From Marivita sp051859345 (GTDB lineage Bacteria; Pseudomonadota; Alphaproteobacteria; Rhodobacterales; Rhodobacteraceae): 64,000 bases of DNA. The notes beneath the pieces were generated by a model. The model did no database searches. It was not told the origin of the DNA and worked only from the letters and a program-made list of their open reading frames with translations. Positions 1 through 9,221 of the stretch are shown here, piece after piece (the stretch's first letter is position 1; each line of letters opens with the position of its first letter). Location of the stretch: the NCBI RefSeq assembly GCF_051859345.1, contig NZ_JBHYFV010000018.1, forward strand, positions 10,856 through 74,855. Direction: 5' to 3'. The translations under genes and the position numbers were made by a program.

Positions 1-848
1 GGAAAATTGCCCGGAATGGCCCGCAGCGGCCGGGCATTCTTGTCGGCACCGGGAAGCGGAATCGATCGGAACAGCGCCTGCGTATAAGGGTGCTGCATCT
101 CGTCGAACACATCGGCAATCGACCCACGCTCGACCGCTTCGCCAGAATACATCACACAGATGCGATCACAGGTCTCCAGCACCAGCCCAAGGTTGTGGCT
201 GATGAACAGCATCGAGGTACCGTATTTCTTGCCCAGCTCCTTGACCAGCTCGACCACCGCCGCCTCGACCGTGACATCCAGTGCCGTGGTCGGCTCATCC
301 AGAATGAGCAGCGAAGGTTCTGCCATCAAGGCCATGGCGATCACGATGCGCTGCTGCTGCCCGCCAGACAACTGGTGCGGATAGGCGTCCAGAATGCGCT
401 TGGGGTCGGGAAGTTTCACATCCGTGACCACCTGAAGCGCGCGCTCATACGCCTCTTTCTCAGACGATCCGCGATGGATCATTGGCACTTCCATCAACTG
501 CCGTCCGATCTTCATCGCGGGGTTCAAGGACGCCATCGGCTCCTGGTAGATCATCGCGATCTCGGACCCGCGAATCTTGCGCAGCTCCTCTTGACTCATT
601 GCCCCCAGATCGCGGCCCTTGAACTTGATCGACCCGCCAACGATGCGCCCGTTCTTGCCCAGATCCTGCATCACCCCAAGGGCCACCGTGGATTTGCCGC
701 AGCCGGATTCGCCCACCAGCCCCACGGCCTCGCCCGGCATCACCTTGACCGAGAAATCCATCACCGCCGGGATTTCCCTCAACCGCGTGAAAAAGGATAT
801 CGAAAGCGTGTCGATCTCGAGGATCGGACCGTCGTATCTGTCTTTCAT
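1..848 (-). CDS. Peptide/nickel-type ABC transporter ATP-binding protein (3' part outside window)
   Basis: ATPase of a dipeptide/oligopeptide importer that powers uptake on the cytoplasmic face. The reverse-strand reading from ATG at 848 gives about 282 residues with Walker A GESGCGKST, signature LSGGQQQR and Walker B LLILDEPTTALD, and ends near the PYTQALF segment typical just before the C-terminal OppD/DppD domain. The frame is open at base 1, so the gene is cut by the window edge. It may be a single DppD-like protein or a DppD-DppF fusion, which cannot be decided here. It is last in a minus-strand set with two permeases and a binding protein, separated from the nearer permease by about 100 bp that holds a dispersed hairpin repeat. 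Family is certain; the substrate (peptide) is inferred. Confidence 0.9.
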   Translation of the reverse strand, partial: MKDRYDGPILEIDTLSISFFTRLREIPAVMDFSVKVMPGEAVGLVGESGCGKSTVALGVMQDLGKNGRIVGGSIKFKGRDLGAMSQEELRKIRGSEIAMIYQEPMASLNPAMKIGRQLMEVPMIHRGSSEKEAYERALQVVTDVKLPDPKRILDAYPHQLSGGQQQRIVIAMALMAEPSLLILDEPTTALDVTVEAAVVELVKELGKKYGTSMLFISHNLGLVLETCDRICVMYSGEAVERGSIADVFDEMQHPYTQALFRSIPLPGADKNARPLRAIPGNF

Positions 849-889
849 GTCGTATCTCCCTGTCGGAGGAGCCCATGCACCGGTCCCGG

Positions 890-935
890 TTTCTTTGGGC
901 CAAAAATACCTCGGGGGTTTGGGGGCAGAGCCCCC
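890..935 (+). repeat. Dispersed GC-rich hairpin repeat, copy A
   Basis: A TTTCTTTGGGCC lead, an AATACCTCGGGG stretch, then the hairpin GGGGGC-AGA-GCCCCC. Closely related copies lie at 60833-60918 and 40521-40620, with partial copies at 42166-42211 and 49631-49679. This copy has only the first module. It sits between two genes of one transport operon, so it is transcribed with them and could affect mRNA stability or partial termination. Confidence 0.6.
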
Positions 936-948
936 AATCCAAATGTCG

Positions 949-2142
949 TCAATCGCGCAAGGATTCTTCCCGCAGACCATCGGCCAGCAAGTTCAACCCC
1001 AGAACCATGCTCAAAAGCGCAAAGGCAGGCACCATCGCGGGGTGCAGGTAGATTTGCAGCAACCGCCGCCCGTCATTGATGGTGGTGCCCCAATCCGGGC
1101 TTTCCGGCGGCAGGCCAAGCCCGAAGAAGCCCAAGGTGCCCAGCAATATGGTTGTATAGCCAATCCGCAAGCAGAAATCGACGATCAGCGGTCCGCGTGC
1201 ATTGGGCAGGATTTCCCACAGCATGATGTACCACGGACGTTCGCCGCGGGTCTGGGCTGCGGCGACGTAGTCGCGGGTCTTGATGTCCATGGCAAGACCG
1301 CGCACGATCCGGAACACGGTGGGCGAATTGACGAAGACGACCGACACAAACACCACGAGGATACCGCCTTGCAGGTTGAAGAGATCAACTGCATCGGGCA
1401 GCACCTTCAGCGCCGTTCCGGGTTGCGAGATCAGCGACAGATACAGCCAGCCCATGAACCCCAGCACCACGATCAGCATCGGCGTGCGCACCTTGGGCTG
1501 CGTGCGGTATCGGGAATTGAGCAGCACGCCGACAAAGATGATCGGGAAGATGAACAGCACCATCGCCATGTAATTTGGAATACCGGTGTCCACGATTTCC
1601 GGTGTGACCAGCAGGTAGAACAGCAGGATCACCGGGAAGGCGAGGATGAGGTTGGCAAGGAAGCTGAGGAACGTGTCCAGCCGTCCGCCATAATAGCCCG
1701 CAGGCAGGCCCAGAGTGATGCCCACCATGAAGGCAAACAGCGTCGCCAGCGGCGCGATCTGCACCACGACCCACGCGCCCTTGACCATGCGGCTGAACAC
1801 GTCGCGTGCAAGGTTGTCGCCGACAAAGAGGTAATAGGGGTACTGGCCTTCCTCGGCACCAAGGATCGCCGTGCCGGGGGCCTTGTTCTTCATGCTGGCC
1901 ACCTGCGAAAGTGGATCATGCGTCACGATCAAATCGAACGCTCCGAAGATGCCGGTGAAGACCCAGAACATGACCAATGCAAAGCCGATCATGCCAATGG
2001 TGCTGTCGAACAGCTTGCCATAAAGGCCCAGTCGCCGCTTGTAGACAATGGACAGGGTGAACAGGACAATCATCGAGACCCAGACCGGCATGAACTGGAT
2101 CAGGACTCGGGTGATGATTTCAATCCAGGTGAGCGGTTCCAT
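949..2142 (-). CDS. Peptide ABC transporter permease, DppC/OppC type
   Basis: Inner-membrane permease of the peptide importer, 397 aa. It has a long hydrophobic N-terminal part with several membrane segments, then the binding-protein-dependent transport domain with the EAA-like loop around residues 295-330 (VAAAQTRGERPWYIMLWEILPN). The C-terminus, with a GLNLLADGLRE motif, is diagnostic for DppC/OppC. It is longer than the usual 280-300 aa because of an extended N-terminal region with extra hydrophobic segments, common in one Rhodobacterales subgroup of these transporters. It lies just downstream of the DppB-type gene on the same strand (17-bp gap). Substrate is inferred. Confidence 0.9.
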   Translation of the reverse strand: MEPLTWIEIITRVLIQFMPVWVSMIVLFTLSIVYKRRLGLYGKLFDSTIGMIGFALVMFWVFTGIFGAFDLIVTHDPLSQVASMKNKAPGTAILGAEEGQYPYYLFVGDNLARDVFSRMVKGAWVVVQIAPLATLFAFMVGITLGLPAGYYGGRLDTFLSFLANLILAFPVILLFYLLVTPEIVDTGIPNYMAMVLFIFPIIFVGVLLNSRYRTQPKVRTPMLIVVLGFMGWLYLSLISQPGTALKVLPDAVDLFNLQGGILVVFVSVVFVNSPTVFRIVRGLAMDIKTRDYVAAAQTRGERPWYIMLWEILPNARGPLIVDFCLRIGYTTILLGTLGFFGLGLPPESPDWGTTINDGRRLLQIYLHPAMVPAFALLSMVLGLNLLADGLREESLRD

Positions 2143-2159
2143 GTTGCTTTTCCTTCCGC

Positions 2160-3215
2160 TCAGGACACGCTGATGCGCGGGTTTAGGTAAACGTAACCGA
2201 TGTCAGAGATCAGTTGTGTGACCAGCACGACGAAGACCGATACGACCGACACACCCAGCAGCAGTTCGATGTCATTGTTCCCCGCCGCCTGCACCAGCGT
2301 CCAGCCGAAGCCCTTGTAGTTGAACAGGGTCTCGACAATGACGACACCGTTCAAGAGCCACGGGAATTGCAGCATGATCACCGTGAACGGTGCAATCAGC
2401 GCATTGCGGAGCGCGTGTTTCAGGACGATGTTGGGAAAACTGACGCCCTTCAGCCGGGCGGTGCGGATATATTGCGCGGTCATCACCTCGGCCATCGAGG
2501 CGCGGGTCATGCGGGCGATATATCCCATGCCGTAAAGCGCGATGGTCATCACCGGCAGGGTGAAGTTCTCGAAAGTGGCGTCTTCCATCGCGCTGGTGGC
2601 CGATCCGTTGAACCATCGCAGGCCGAATGCGGTCGAGGCAAAGACGGCGATGAACACCACGCCCGACACATATTCGGGTGTCGCGGTGGTGATGATCGAC
2701 ACCGTGGACAGCGACCGGTCGGTGCGGCTGCCCTCGCGCATCCCGGCCAGAACGCCGATGATCAACGCGCCGGGCACCATCACCATCATCACCCAGAACA
2801 TCAGCTTGCCGGTCAGGCCAAGCCGCGTGGCGATGATTGATCCGACCCCGTCCTGAAACACGGTGGAGTGTCCCCAGTCACCCTGGAGGATGCCGCAGAA
2901 GCTGCGGGCGTTGTCGGGCCGCACACCGTTTTCAAGCACACCATTGCAGCGCGTCCGTGTTGTCCCGTCGCGGCCTTGGATCACCCATCCGGGGGCGACG
3001 CCAAGCCATTGTGCATATTTCAGGGGCAGGGCCTGGGAATACCCACGGTCGCGCAGAAAACTGTCAACCTGTTCGTCCGTCATGCGGACATTGCCCTGAT
3101 TCTTGGCAAGCTTTTCCAGGTTCGGGGACAGGTTGGTGAGCCAGAAAACGATAAACGTCAAACAAAGCGCTGTCAGAAGCATCGTGCCGATGCGTCTTAG
3201 AAGAAACAAAGCCAT
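2160..3215 (-). CDS. Peptide ABC transporter permease, DppB/OppB type
   Basis: Second membrane subunit of the importer, 351 aa. The N-terminus MALFLLRRIGTMLLTAL is a typical DppB first membrane helix, and the EAA loop (RTARLKGVSFPNIVLKHALRNA) is near residues 250-275. The periplasmic region between the first and second helices (about residues 35-125) is long and contains two cysteines (in TRTRCNGV and SFCGILQG), beyond the usual 310-aa DppB. A GGGAGA-like ribosome site precedes ATG at 3215. It is cotranscribed with the DppC-type gene; the binding-protein gene is 107 bp upstream. Confidence 0.9.
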   Translation of the reverse strand: MALFLLRRIGTMLLTALCLTFIVFWLTNLSPNLEKLAKNQGNVRMTDEQVDSFLRDRGYSQALPLKYAQWLGVAPGWVIQGRDGTTRTRCNGVLENGVRPDNARSFCGILQGDWGHSTVFQDGVGSIIATRLGLTGKLMFWVMMVMVPGALIIGVLAGMREGSRTDRSLSTVSIITTATPEYVSGVVFIAVFASTAFGLRWFNGSATSAMEDATFENFTLPVMTIALYGMGYIARMTRASMAEVMTAQYIRTARLKGVSFPNIVLKHALRNALIAPFTVIMLQFPWLLNGVVIVETLFNYKGFGWTLVQAAGNNDIELLLGVSVVSVFVVLVTQLISDIGYVYLNPRISVS

Positions 3216-3322
3216 GTCGGGTGGGTCTCCCTCATCATGTCCGCGCAGAGGTGCGCAGAGCGTGGGGTCTCAGCAGCGACCCGCCCCCCTGGTGTGCAGG
3301 AGGGCGGAGCCAGAGTCTGGGA

Positions 3323-4990
3323 TCAGGCTGCGAACCCGAACTTGTAGAGGTGGAACTCGTGCGACGGGTGCTTCTCTGCGTTCACCACGGTGCCGTTGTG
3401 GTGGTTGTAGAGAGACCGCCAGAACGGCTGGATCATCACGCCATCGTCGCGCAGCGTCTGTTCGACCTTGGCCATCACCTCGCGCCGGGTATCGCCATCT
3501 GCGATGGACAGGGCGTCTGCCATCAGAGCGTCGAACTCGGGGTTGGCATAGCCGCTTTCGTTCCAGGCTTCGCCGGTCCGATAGGCCAGCGACAGAACCT
3601 GCACTTCAAGCGGACGGTGGTTCCAGGTGGTCGCGCTGAACGGGAACTTGGTCCAGTCGTTCCAGAAGGTCGAACCGGGCAGGACCGTGTGCTTGATGTT
3701 CACACCCGCATCCGCGATCTGGGCGCGGACGGACGCGCCGGTGTTGCGCTCCCAATCGTCGTCCAGCGTGATCAACTCGTGTTCGTAATCGGCGAAATCG
3801 GTCCCGTCGAGCATCGCCTTGCCCGCTGCGGGGTCGAACGGTGCCGGACCGATATCCGCATAGGCAGGGTGGATCGGGCAGACATGGTGGTTCTCGGCAA
3901 CCTGGCCGCGCCCGTTGTAGCCCAGCTCGAGGCAGACCGCGTTGTCGACCATCATCGCCAATGCCACCCGCACGTTGCGGTCGGCGTAAGGCACGACGCC
4001 ATCGACTTCGGTCTGCTGGTTGAAGCGGTGCACCAAGGTGGCGGCAGTAACGGTTTCCGTCTTGGCCCAGCCAATGGCATCCAGAATGTCGATGAAATCG
4101 CCGACCGATTCATAAAGAAGATCGACTTCACCCGATTCAGCCGCCGCCAGCCACGACGCGGGGTCGGTGCCGTAGTCGATGAATTCGATCTGGTCGAGGT
4201 AAGGTCCGCCAAGAACCTCGGTACCCCACCAGGTGTGGTCGGGCGCGCGTTCGATCACCGCTTTTACACCCACTTCGATGGAAACCGGGCGGAACGGGCC
4301 GGTGCCGATACCGTGCTCGTAGACATCGCCGCCATCGTAGCTGGCATGGACAATTGCTGACGGGTAGTCCGACATGTTGGCGATGATCGCGATGTCCGGG
4401 GCCGACAGGTTCAGACGAACGGTCAGATCATCGACCACTTCGATGGCACCGTCGCGCGCCTGACTTGTGTCGGCGTCGATCAGGCCCCCCATGCGGGCGG
4501 ACATGGAGTTGCCTTCCATCGCTGCATCGCACCAGCCGGCGATGTTGCGCGCCACGTCTTCTGCGGTAAAGGCGTCGCCATTGTTCCAGGTGACACCGGG
4601 ACGCACGTTGAGCGTATAGGTCTTGGCGTCGTCGCTGACCTCCCAGCTTTCAAGCAGCATTCCACGGAACGTCCCGTCACGCTGATACTCCACGAGGTAT
4701 TCCAGGAACCCGCGCGACTGGTTGCCGATTTCGGACCAGTCATAGGCACGGGGGTCTTTCATCGCCTTGACCAACGTCTGGATGCGGAGTGTTCCCCCAT
4801 CCTGAATGTTGGCCGTCTGCGCCAATGCGGGCTGGGCCATGCCGATCATGCCGTAGGCTGCGGCTGCGGTCACACCCAATCCGGTGGCGCGCGTCAGGAA
4901 TTCACGGCGGTCCATAAGACCTTCCTGGTATTCCTTGGCATAAAGCGCGGCCGCTGGATGCACTTCTTGGGTCTGAGTGGTGTGCGTCAT
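3323..4990 (-). CDS. Peptide ABC transporter substrate-binding protein (SBP family 5)
   Basis: Periplasmic solute receptor of the importer, 555 aa, a normal length for SBP_bac_5. The N-terminus has a Tat-type signal, DRREFLTRATGLG followed by a hydrophobic stretch and an AQPALAQ cleavage region, placed after about 25 extra residues (HPAAALYAKEY...). That leader before the twin-arginine motif is common in Rhodobacterales members, so the upstream ATG was kept; Met at residue 26 is the alternative. It is the first gene of the minus-strand operon. The 214-bp gap to miaA must hold its promoter, but no convincing -35/-10 pair was seen. Peptide specificity is inferred from the family. Confidence 0.9.
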   Translation of the reverse strand: MTHTTQTQEVHPAAALYAKEYQEGLMDRREFLTRATGLGVTAAAAYGMIGMAQPALAQTANIQDGGTLRIQTLVKAMKDPRAYDWSEIGNQSRGFLEYLVEYQRDGTFRGMLLESWEVSDDAKTYTLNVRPGVTWNNGDAFTAEDVARNIAGWCDAAMEGNSMSARMGGLIDADTSQARDGAIEVVDDLTVRLNLSAPDIAIIANMSDYPSAIVHASYDGGDVYEHGIGTGPFRPVSIEVGVKAVIERAPDHTWWGTEVLGGPYLDQIEFIDYGTDPASWLAAAESGEVDLLYESVGDFIDILDAIGWAKTETVTAATLVHRFNQQTEVDGVVPYADRNVRVALAMMVDNAVCLELGYNGRGQVAENHHVCPIHPAYADIGPAPFDPAAGKAMLDGTDFADYEHELITLDDDWERNTGASVRAQIADAGVNIKHTVLPGSTFWNDWTKFPFSATTWNHRPLEVQVLSLAYRTGEAWNESGYANPEFDALMADALSIADGDTRREVMAKVEQTLRDDGVMIQPFWRSLYNHHNGTVVNAEKHPSHEFHLYKFGFAA

Positions 4991-5204
4991 CTGTTTCTCC
5001 CTGTGACACGATTGTTTTTGTCAACGTGTCTATTGTGGCCCCTCTTCGGGGTCCGACACGAGCATTGTAATGTCTTTGGCATTGCGCCTGATCGGGGACC
5101 AATCGTCAACGTTCAGTTTAGACCTTTTGAGGTCTGAATGCGACACATTCCTTGCCTCAAAGCGACATAGACCAACAATCGCACCAGGGTGGTCACCTCC
5201 GTCG

Positions 5205-6101
5205 CTAGAATTCCTGCGCGTTGAAGCTCTGCCAGGTCGACATTCGCGACCGGAACCAGGTGCGCTGTCGCTTGGCAAATTGCCGTGTGAGGACAGTGGA
5301 GCGGCCCCGCGCGTCTTCAAGTGTCAGGGTGCCGTCGATCACGGCCATCAACTCGGCCGCTCCGATGGCTTTTGACGATGGCAAGTTCGGCGACCACGTC
5401 GGACGGTTGGCCTTCGCTTCCTCGAATGCGCCGGTCTCGAGCATCCTGTCAAAGCGGGCTTCAATCCGCGGCGTCAACCAGTCCTTTTCCGCCTCAATCA
5501 CAAGGGCGTTTGCCATTGGCACTGGCAGTCGGGGCGGGGCGGTGTCGTCCTGCCAACTGGCAAGGCCCCGGCCTGTGGTCGTCAAGACCTCCCAGGCGCG
5601 CTGAACCCGCATGGGGTTGGCAAGGTCAATCCGCGACCGGGTCTCTTCGTCCAGTTCGCCGATCATCCCCTCGTGCCCGTCTTCTGCGATCCGATACATG
5701 GCGTGCTTTCGGATGTCGTCCGGCGTGGCCGGGATTTGCGCCAGTCCTTCTGTCAGGGCGCTGAAGTAAAGACCCGTCCCGCCGACGATAATCGGGCGTG
5801 GCCCCGTCGCCAGATACGGCTCGAGATCCCGCAACCAGTCTCCGACGGAATACGGCACGTCGCCCGGTACATGACCATAAAGCGCATGCCGCGCGCGCGC
5901 TTCATCTTCGGGTGACGGGCGCGCAGTCAGCACACGCCAGTTGGAATAGACCTGAATGGCGTCGGCATTGACCACGATCCCGCCCTGTGACTCCGCGATC
6001 CGCAGCGCCAGTTCGGATTTGCCACTTGCCGTCGGGCCCGCGATCAGAACGGGTCTGGCGGGATCAAGCGCCGCAATCAGCTGTGAAATGCCCTGTGCCA
6101 C
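5205..6101 (-). CDS. miaA: tRNA dimethylallyltransferase MiaA
   Basis: Transfers dimethylallyl from DMAPP to N6 of A37 in tRNAs reading UNN codons. The 298-aa product has the P-loop GPTASGKSEL (residues 21-30), the NADAIQVY stretch that contributes the catalytic Asp, GGTGLYFSALTEG, and the C-terminal RQFAKRQRTWFR motif. Length matches the family (290-315 aa). It is divergent from pyrH with a 130-bp gap, and tail-to-head with the peptide transporter operon on the same strand, 214 bp away. Confidence 0.97.
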   Translation of the reverse strand: MAQGISQLIAALDPARPVLIAGPTASGKSELALRIAESQGGIVVNADAIQVYSNWRVLTARPSPEDEARARHALYGHVPGDVPYSVGDWLRDLEPYLATGPRPIIVGGTGLYFSALTEGLAQIPATPDDIRKHAMYRIAEDGHEGMIGELDEETRSRIDLANPMRVQRAWEVLTTTGRGLASWQDDTAPPRLPVPMANALVIEAEKDWLTPRIEARFDRMLETGAFEEAKANRPTWSPNLPSSKAIGAAELMAVIDGTLTLEDARGRSTVLTRQFAKRQRTWFRSRMSTWQSFNAQEF

Positions 6102-6231
6102 GCCAAATGTTCCCCTGAACCTTGCTCTTATATCGATCTGTTTACGAAACAGGGGGACTTCGCCTTGCCCCGGTGCCGGTTTTCCGACACTTTGCGCGCA
6201 AGTTTAGACTCTCGATCAAACGGAGCGCAAT

Positions 6232-6999
6232 ATGGCGGTCAGCACCACCCCAAATCCGAAATACCAACGCGTCATGCTCAAGATATCGGGGGAAGCGCTT
6301 ATGGGAGACCAGGGGTTCGGGCTGCATCCGCCGACCGTGCAACGCATCGCGCAGGAAGTCCGCTCGGTTCACGATCTGGGCGTCGAGATTTGCATGGTGA
6401 TCGGGGGCGGCAACGTGTTCCGTGGTCTTCAGGGCAGCGCGCAAGGCATGGAGCGCACGACCGCCGACTACATGGGAATGTTGGCCACAGTGCTGAACGC
6501 GCTGGCCATGCAATCGGCTTTGGAAGAGCAGGGGGTCTTCACCCGCGTGATTTCCGCCATTCGCATGGACGAGGTTGCCGAGCCCTATATCCGACGCCGG
6601 GCTGTGCGCCACCTTGAGAAAAAGCGCGTCTGCGTCTTTGCAGGCGGCACTGGAAACCCGTATTTCACCACCGATACCGCCGCCGCCCTGCGCGCCAACG
6701 AGATGAACTGCGAGGCGATCCTGATGGGCAAGAACGGGGTCGATGGCATCTATGACAAGGATCCGAAAACCCATTCGGATGCAAAGCGTTACGACTCTGT
6801 GACCTATGACGAAGTCCTGCAAAAGAACCTGAAAGTCATGGATGCTTCGGCCATCGCGCTGGCGCGTGACAACAACCTGCCGATCATCGTGTTCCCCCTT
6901 GATGAACCGGGTGGCTTCCGTGGTATCCTTGCCGGTGAAGGCACCTATACCAAGGTGCATGGCGGACCCTACAAGCCCAATGCCGACTCCGCAGCCTGA
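6232..6999 (+). CDS. pyrH: UMP kinase
   Basis: Phosphorylates UMP to UDP in pyrimidine nucleotide synthesis; cytoplasmic hexamer of the amino-acid kinase fold. The 255-aa product has KISGEALMGDQGFG near the N-terminus, IGGGNVFRG, RRAVRHLEKKRVCVFAGGTGNPYFTTDT and KNGVDGIYDKDPK, all classic PyrH motifs. It leads the conserved pyrH-frr-uppS-cdsA-dxr-rseP-bamA run; the usual rpsB-tsf neighbours are not in the window. Confidence 0.98.
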   Translation: MAVSTTPNPKYQRVMLKISGEALMGDQGFGLHPPTVQRIAQEVRSVHDLGVEICMVIGGGNVFRGLQGSAQGMERTTADYMGMLATVLNALAMQSALEEQGVFTRVISAIRMDEVAEPYIRRRAVRHLEKKRVCVFAGGTGNPYFTTDTAAALRANEMNCEAILMGKNGVDGIYDKDPKTHSDAKRYDSVTYDEVLQKNLKVMDASAIALARDNNLPIIVFPLDEPGGFRGILAGEGTYTKVHGGPYKPNADSAA

Positions 7000-7113
7000 C
7001 CAATCCGTCACAGATCAATCACAGCAGGCAGTCAAGCGGCGCAAGGTGCTATACTTTTGACCACTCGTCGCATAGAACGCCAGTAAAGCACAAAAACCGC
7101 TCTTGAGGGCTCT

Positions 7114-7677
7114 ATGGCAGACGACTTTCTACTCGACACTGATGATCTCACGCGCCGCATGGATGGCGCGATGGCCAACCTGCGGACGGAATTTGCATCG
7201 TTGCGCACGGGCCGTGCCAGCGCGTCCATGCTGGAACCGATTATGGTGGACGCTTATGGCAGCATGACTCCGATCAACCAGGTCGGCACCGTGAACGTGC
7301 CTGAATCGCGCATGGTGACCATCAACGTCTGGGACAAGGGTCTTGTCGGCAAGGTCGAGAAAGCCATCCGCGAAAGCGGTCTGGGCATCAATCCGCAGTT
7401 GAATGGCACGATCATCATGCTGCCGATCCCGGAACTCAACGAAGAACGCCGCCGCGAGCTGGGCAAGGTTGCCGGGCAATATGCCGAGCATGCCCGCGTG
7501 TCCATTCGCAACATCCGCCGCGATGGCATGGACCAGATCAAGAAAGCCAAGTCAGACGGCCTGTCCGAGGATGACCAGAAATTCTGGGAAACCGAAGTCC
7601 AGGATCTGACCGATGGTTATATCAAGAAAATCGACGCCGCTTTGGAGACAAAGCAGGAAGAGATCATGCAGGTCTGA
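7114..7677 (+). CDS. frr: Ribosome recycling factor
   Basis: Splits post-termination ribosomes together with EF-G. 187 aa, the expected size (185-187). It shows the conserved RTGRASASML near residue 33, the SMTPINQVGTVNVPESR region, and the long helical C-terminus with VSIRNIRRDGMDQIKK. Start ATG at 7114. It is 114 bp after pyrH and 27 bp before uppS, same strand. Confidence 0.98.
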   Translation: MADDFLLDTDDLTRRMDGAMANLRTEFASLRTGRASASMLEPIMVDAYGSMTPINQVGTVNVPESRMVTINVWDKGLVGKVEKAIRESGLGINPQLNGTIIMLPIPELNEERRRELGKVAGQYAEHARVSIRNIRRDGMDQIKKAKSDGLSEDDQKFWETEVQDLTDGYIKKIDAALETKQEEIMQV

Positions 7678-7704
7678 GGCCTGAACAGGAAGGACCTCGG
7701 CACG

Positions 7705-8436
7705 ATGGCGCAGCCACAGCCCAAAGCGATAGACGATGGACCACGTCATGTGGCCATTATCATGGACGGAAATGGCCGTTGGGCCACCCAGCGGGGACGG
7801 CCACGTCTTTTCGGGCATCAGGCAGGCGCGCGCCGCGTGCGTGAAATCGTCGAAGCGTGCCCGGACCTTGGGGTCGACTACCTTACTGTGTTCGCCTTCT
7901 CCACCGAGAACTGGAAGCGCACACAGTCCGAAGTCGCCGGTCTCATGAGCCTGTTCCGCCGCTACATCACGCGCGAAGCCAAGGCGCTCAAGGCCAACGA
8001 CGTCTGTGTCCGGTTCATCGGGGACCGGGTCCGCCTGGACAGGAAACTGGTCGGGATGATGGACGAACTTGAAGCTCTGACCGCCAATTGCACATCCGTG
8101 AACCTGACCATTGCCATCAACTATGGTGGTCGCGACGAAGTGGCCCGCGCCACAAAACGTCTTGCATGGGATGTGGCGGCAGGCAAACTTGATCCTGCGG
8201 CAGTGGATGAAGAAACGCTGCCAAAGTACTTGGATACTTACTTTTTGCCAGATCCTGATCTTGTAATCCGCACAAGCGGAGAAGCGCGGATTTCAAACTT
8301 CCTTCTCTGGCAATCGGCCTATGCCGAATACGAATTCATCGACACGCTCTGGCCCGACTTTACGGCTGCAGAGTTCCGGTCGGTTGTGGATGGCTTTGGA
8401 ACCCGCGACCGCAGGTTCGGAGCCGTTGTGGCATGA
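7705..8436 (+). CDS. uppS: Undecaprenyl diphosphate synthase (cis-prenyltransferase)
   Basis: Condenses isopentenyl diphosphate units to the C55 carrier lipid used for peptidoglycan and O-antigen. 243 aa. The hallmark IIMDGNGRWATQRG with catalytic Asp lies at residues 18-31, followed by GHQAGARRVREIV and FAFSTENWKR; the C-terminal pyrophosphate-binding signature reads DLVIRTSGEARISNFLLWQ. Its end overlaps cdsA by 4 bp, so the two are translationally coupled. Confidence 0.98.
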   Translation: MAQPQPKAIDDGPRHVAIIMDGNGRWATQRGRPRLFGHQAGARRVREIVEACPDLGVDYLTVFAFSTENWKRTQSEVAGLMSLFRRYITREAKALKANDVCVRFIGDRVRLDRKLVGMMDELEALTANCTSVNLTIAINYGGRDEVARATKRLAWDVAAGKLDPAAVDEETLPKYLDTYFLPDPDLVIRTSGEARISNFLLWQSAYAEYEFIDTLWPDFTAAEFRSVVDGFGTRDRRFGAVVA

Positions 8437-9221
8437 CGCCCAGCAAGTGGGACGACCTTGCCCCGCGGCTGATCTCGGCCGTGGCTATGGTTGGCATTGG
8501 CGCGCTTGGCGTCTGGCTTGGCGGGTTGTGGTTCCACGGTCTGATCGCCATCGTGGTTGGTCTGATGGTATGGGAACTCGTGACCATGCTCGACACCGCG
8601 CGCAGCAAATCGCCGCTGATCCTTGGCGTTGTGGCCGCTTTGGTGTCGATGATCGCAGTTGAAATTCCGGCATCTTTTGCCCTGCCGTTGCTGTTGGCGC
8701 CGTCCATGCTTGGTCTTGGACGGATGGAGCGGGGCGGCGTGACATATGCCGTGTTCACCGCGTTCATTCTGTTGGCAGGCTACGGGTTGATGTCCCTGCG
8801 CGACGATTTCGGCCTGACCTGGATGGTCTGGCTCTTGCTGGTGGTTGTTGTCACCGACATCGCAGGCTATTTTGCCGGCCGTCTTATCGGCGGCCCCAAG
8901 CTTTGGCCGCGTGTCAGCCCCAAGAAAACATGGTCAGGCGCTGTGGCGGGGTGGGTCGGATCGGCCATTGTCGCGGTCCTGTTTGCCAGCACGACGCCCG
9001 CCGGAATTGGTCTGATCGGGGTCAGCATCGCGGTCAGCATGGCCAGCCAGATCGGCGATATCGCAGAAAGCGCCATCAAACGCCGAGTCGGCGTCAAGGA
9101 CAGCTCGCGGCTCATTCCGGGGCATGGCGGGTTGCTGGATCGTTTTGACGGAATGCTGGGGGCGGCCCTGTTCATCGTCATTGCCGGTCAGATCATCGGA
9201 TTCCCGCCGGGGGCGCAATGA
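8433..9221 (+). CDS. cdsA: Phosphatidate cytidylyltransferase
   Basis: Makes CDP-diacylglycerol from phosphatidate and CTP, the branch point of phospholipid synthesis; integral membrane enzyme. 262 aa with about seven hydrophobic segments and the C-terminal CDP-diglyceride synthetase signature (SAIKRRVGVKDSSRLIPGHG, then GLLDRFDG). It overlaps uppS by 4 bp at its start and dxr by 4 bp at its end. Confidence 0.97.
   Translation: MTPSKWDDLAPRLISAVAMVGIGALGVWLGGLWFHGLIAIVVGLMVWELVTMLDTARSKSPLILGVVAALVSMIAVEIPASFALPLLLAPSMLGLGRMERGGVTYAVFTAFILLAGYGLMSLRDDFGLTWMVWLLLVVVVTDIAGYFAGRLIGGPKLWPRVSPKKTWSGAVAGWVGSAIVAVLFASTTPAGIGLIGVSIAVSMASQIGDIAESAIKRRVGVKDSSRLIPGHGGLLDRFDGMLGAALFIVIAGQIIGFPPGAQ

Noticed and set aside
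1..848. Frameshifted or degenerate ABC ATPase
   Set aside because: The reading is open and carries all ATPase motifs; it is only cut by the window edge.
619..2190. A 523-codon plus-strand frame over the DppC-type gene
   Set aside because: Antisense to the permease and crossing a repeat hairpin; Gln/His/Asp-rich shadow sequence.
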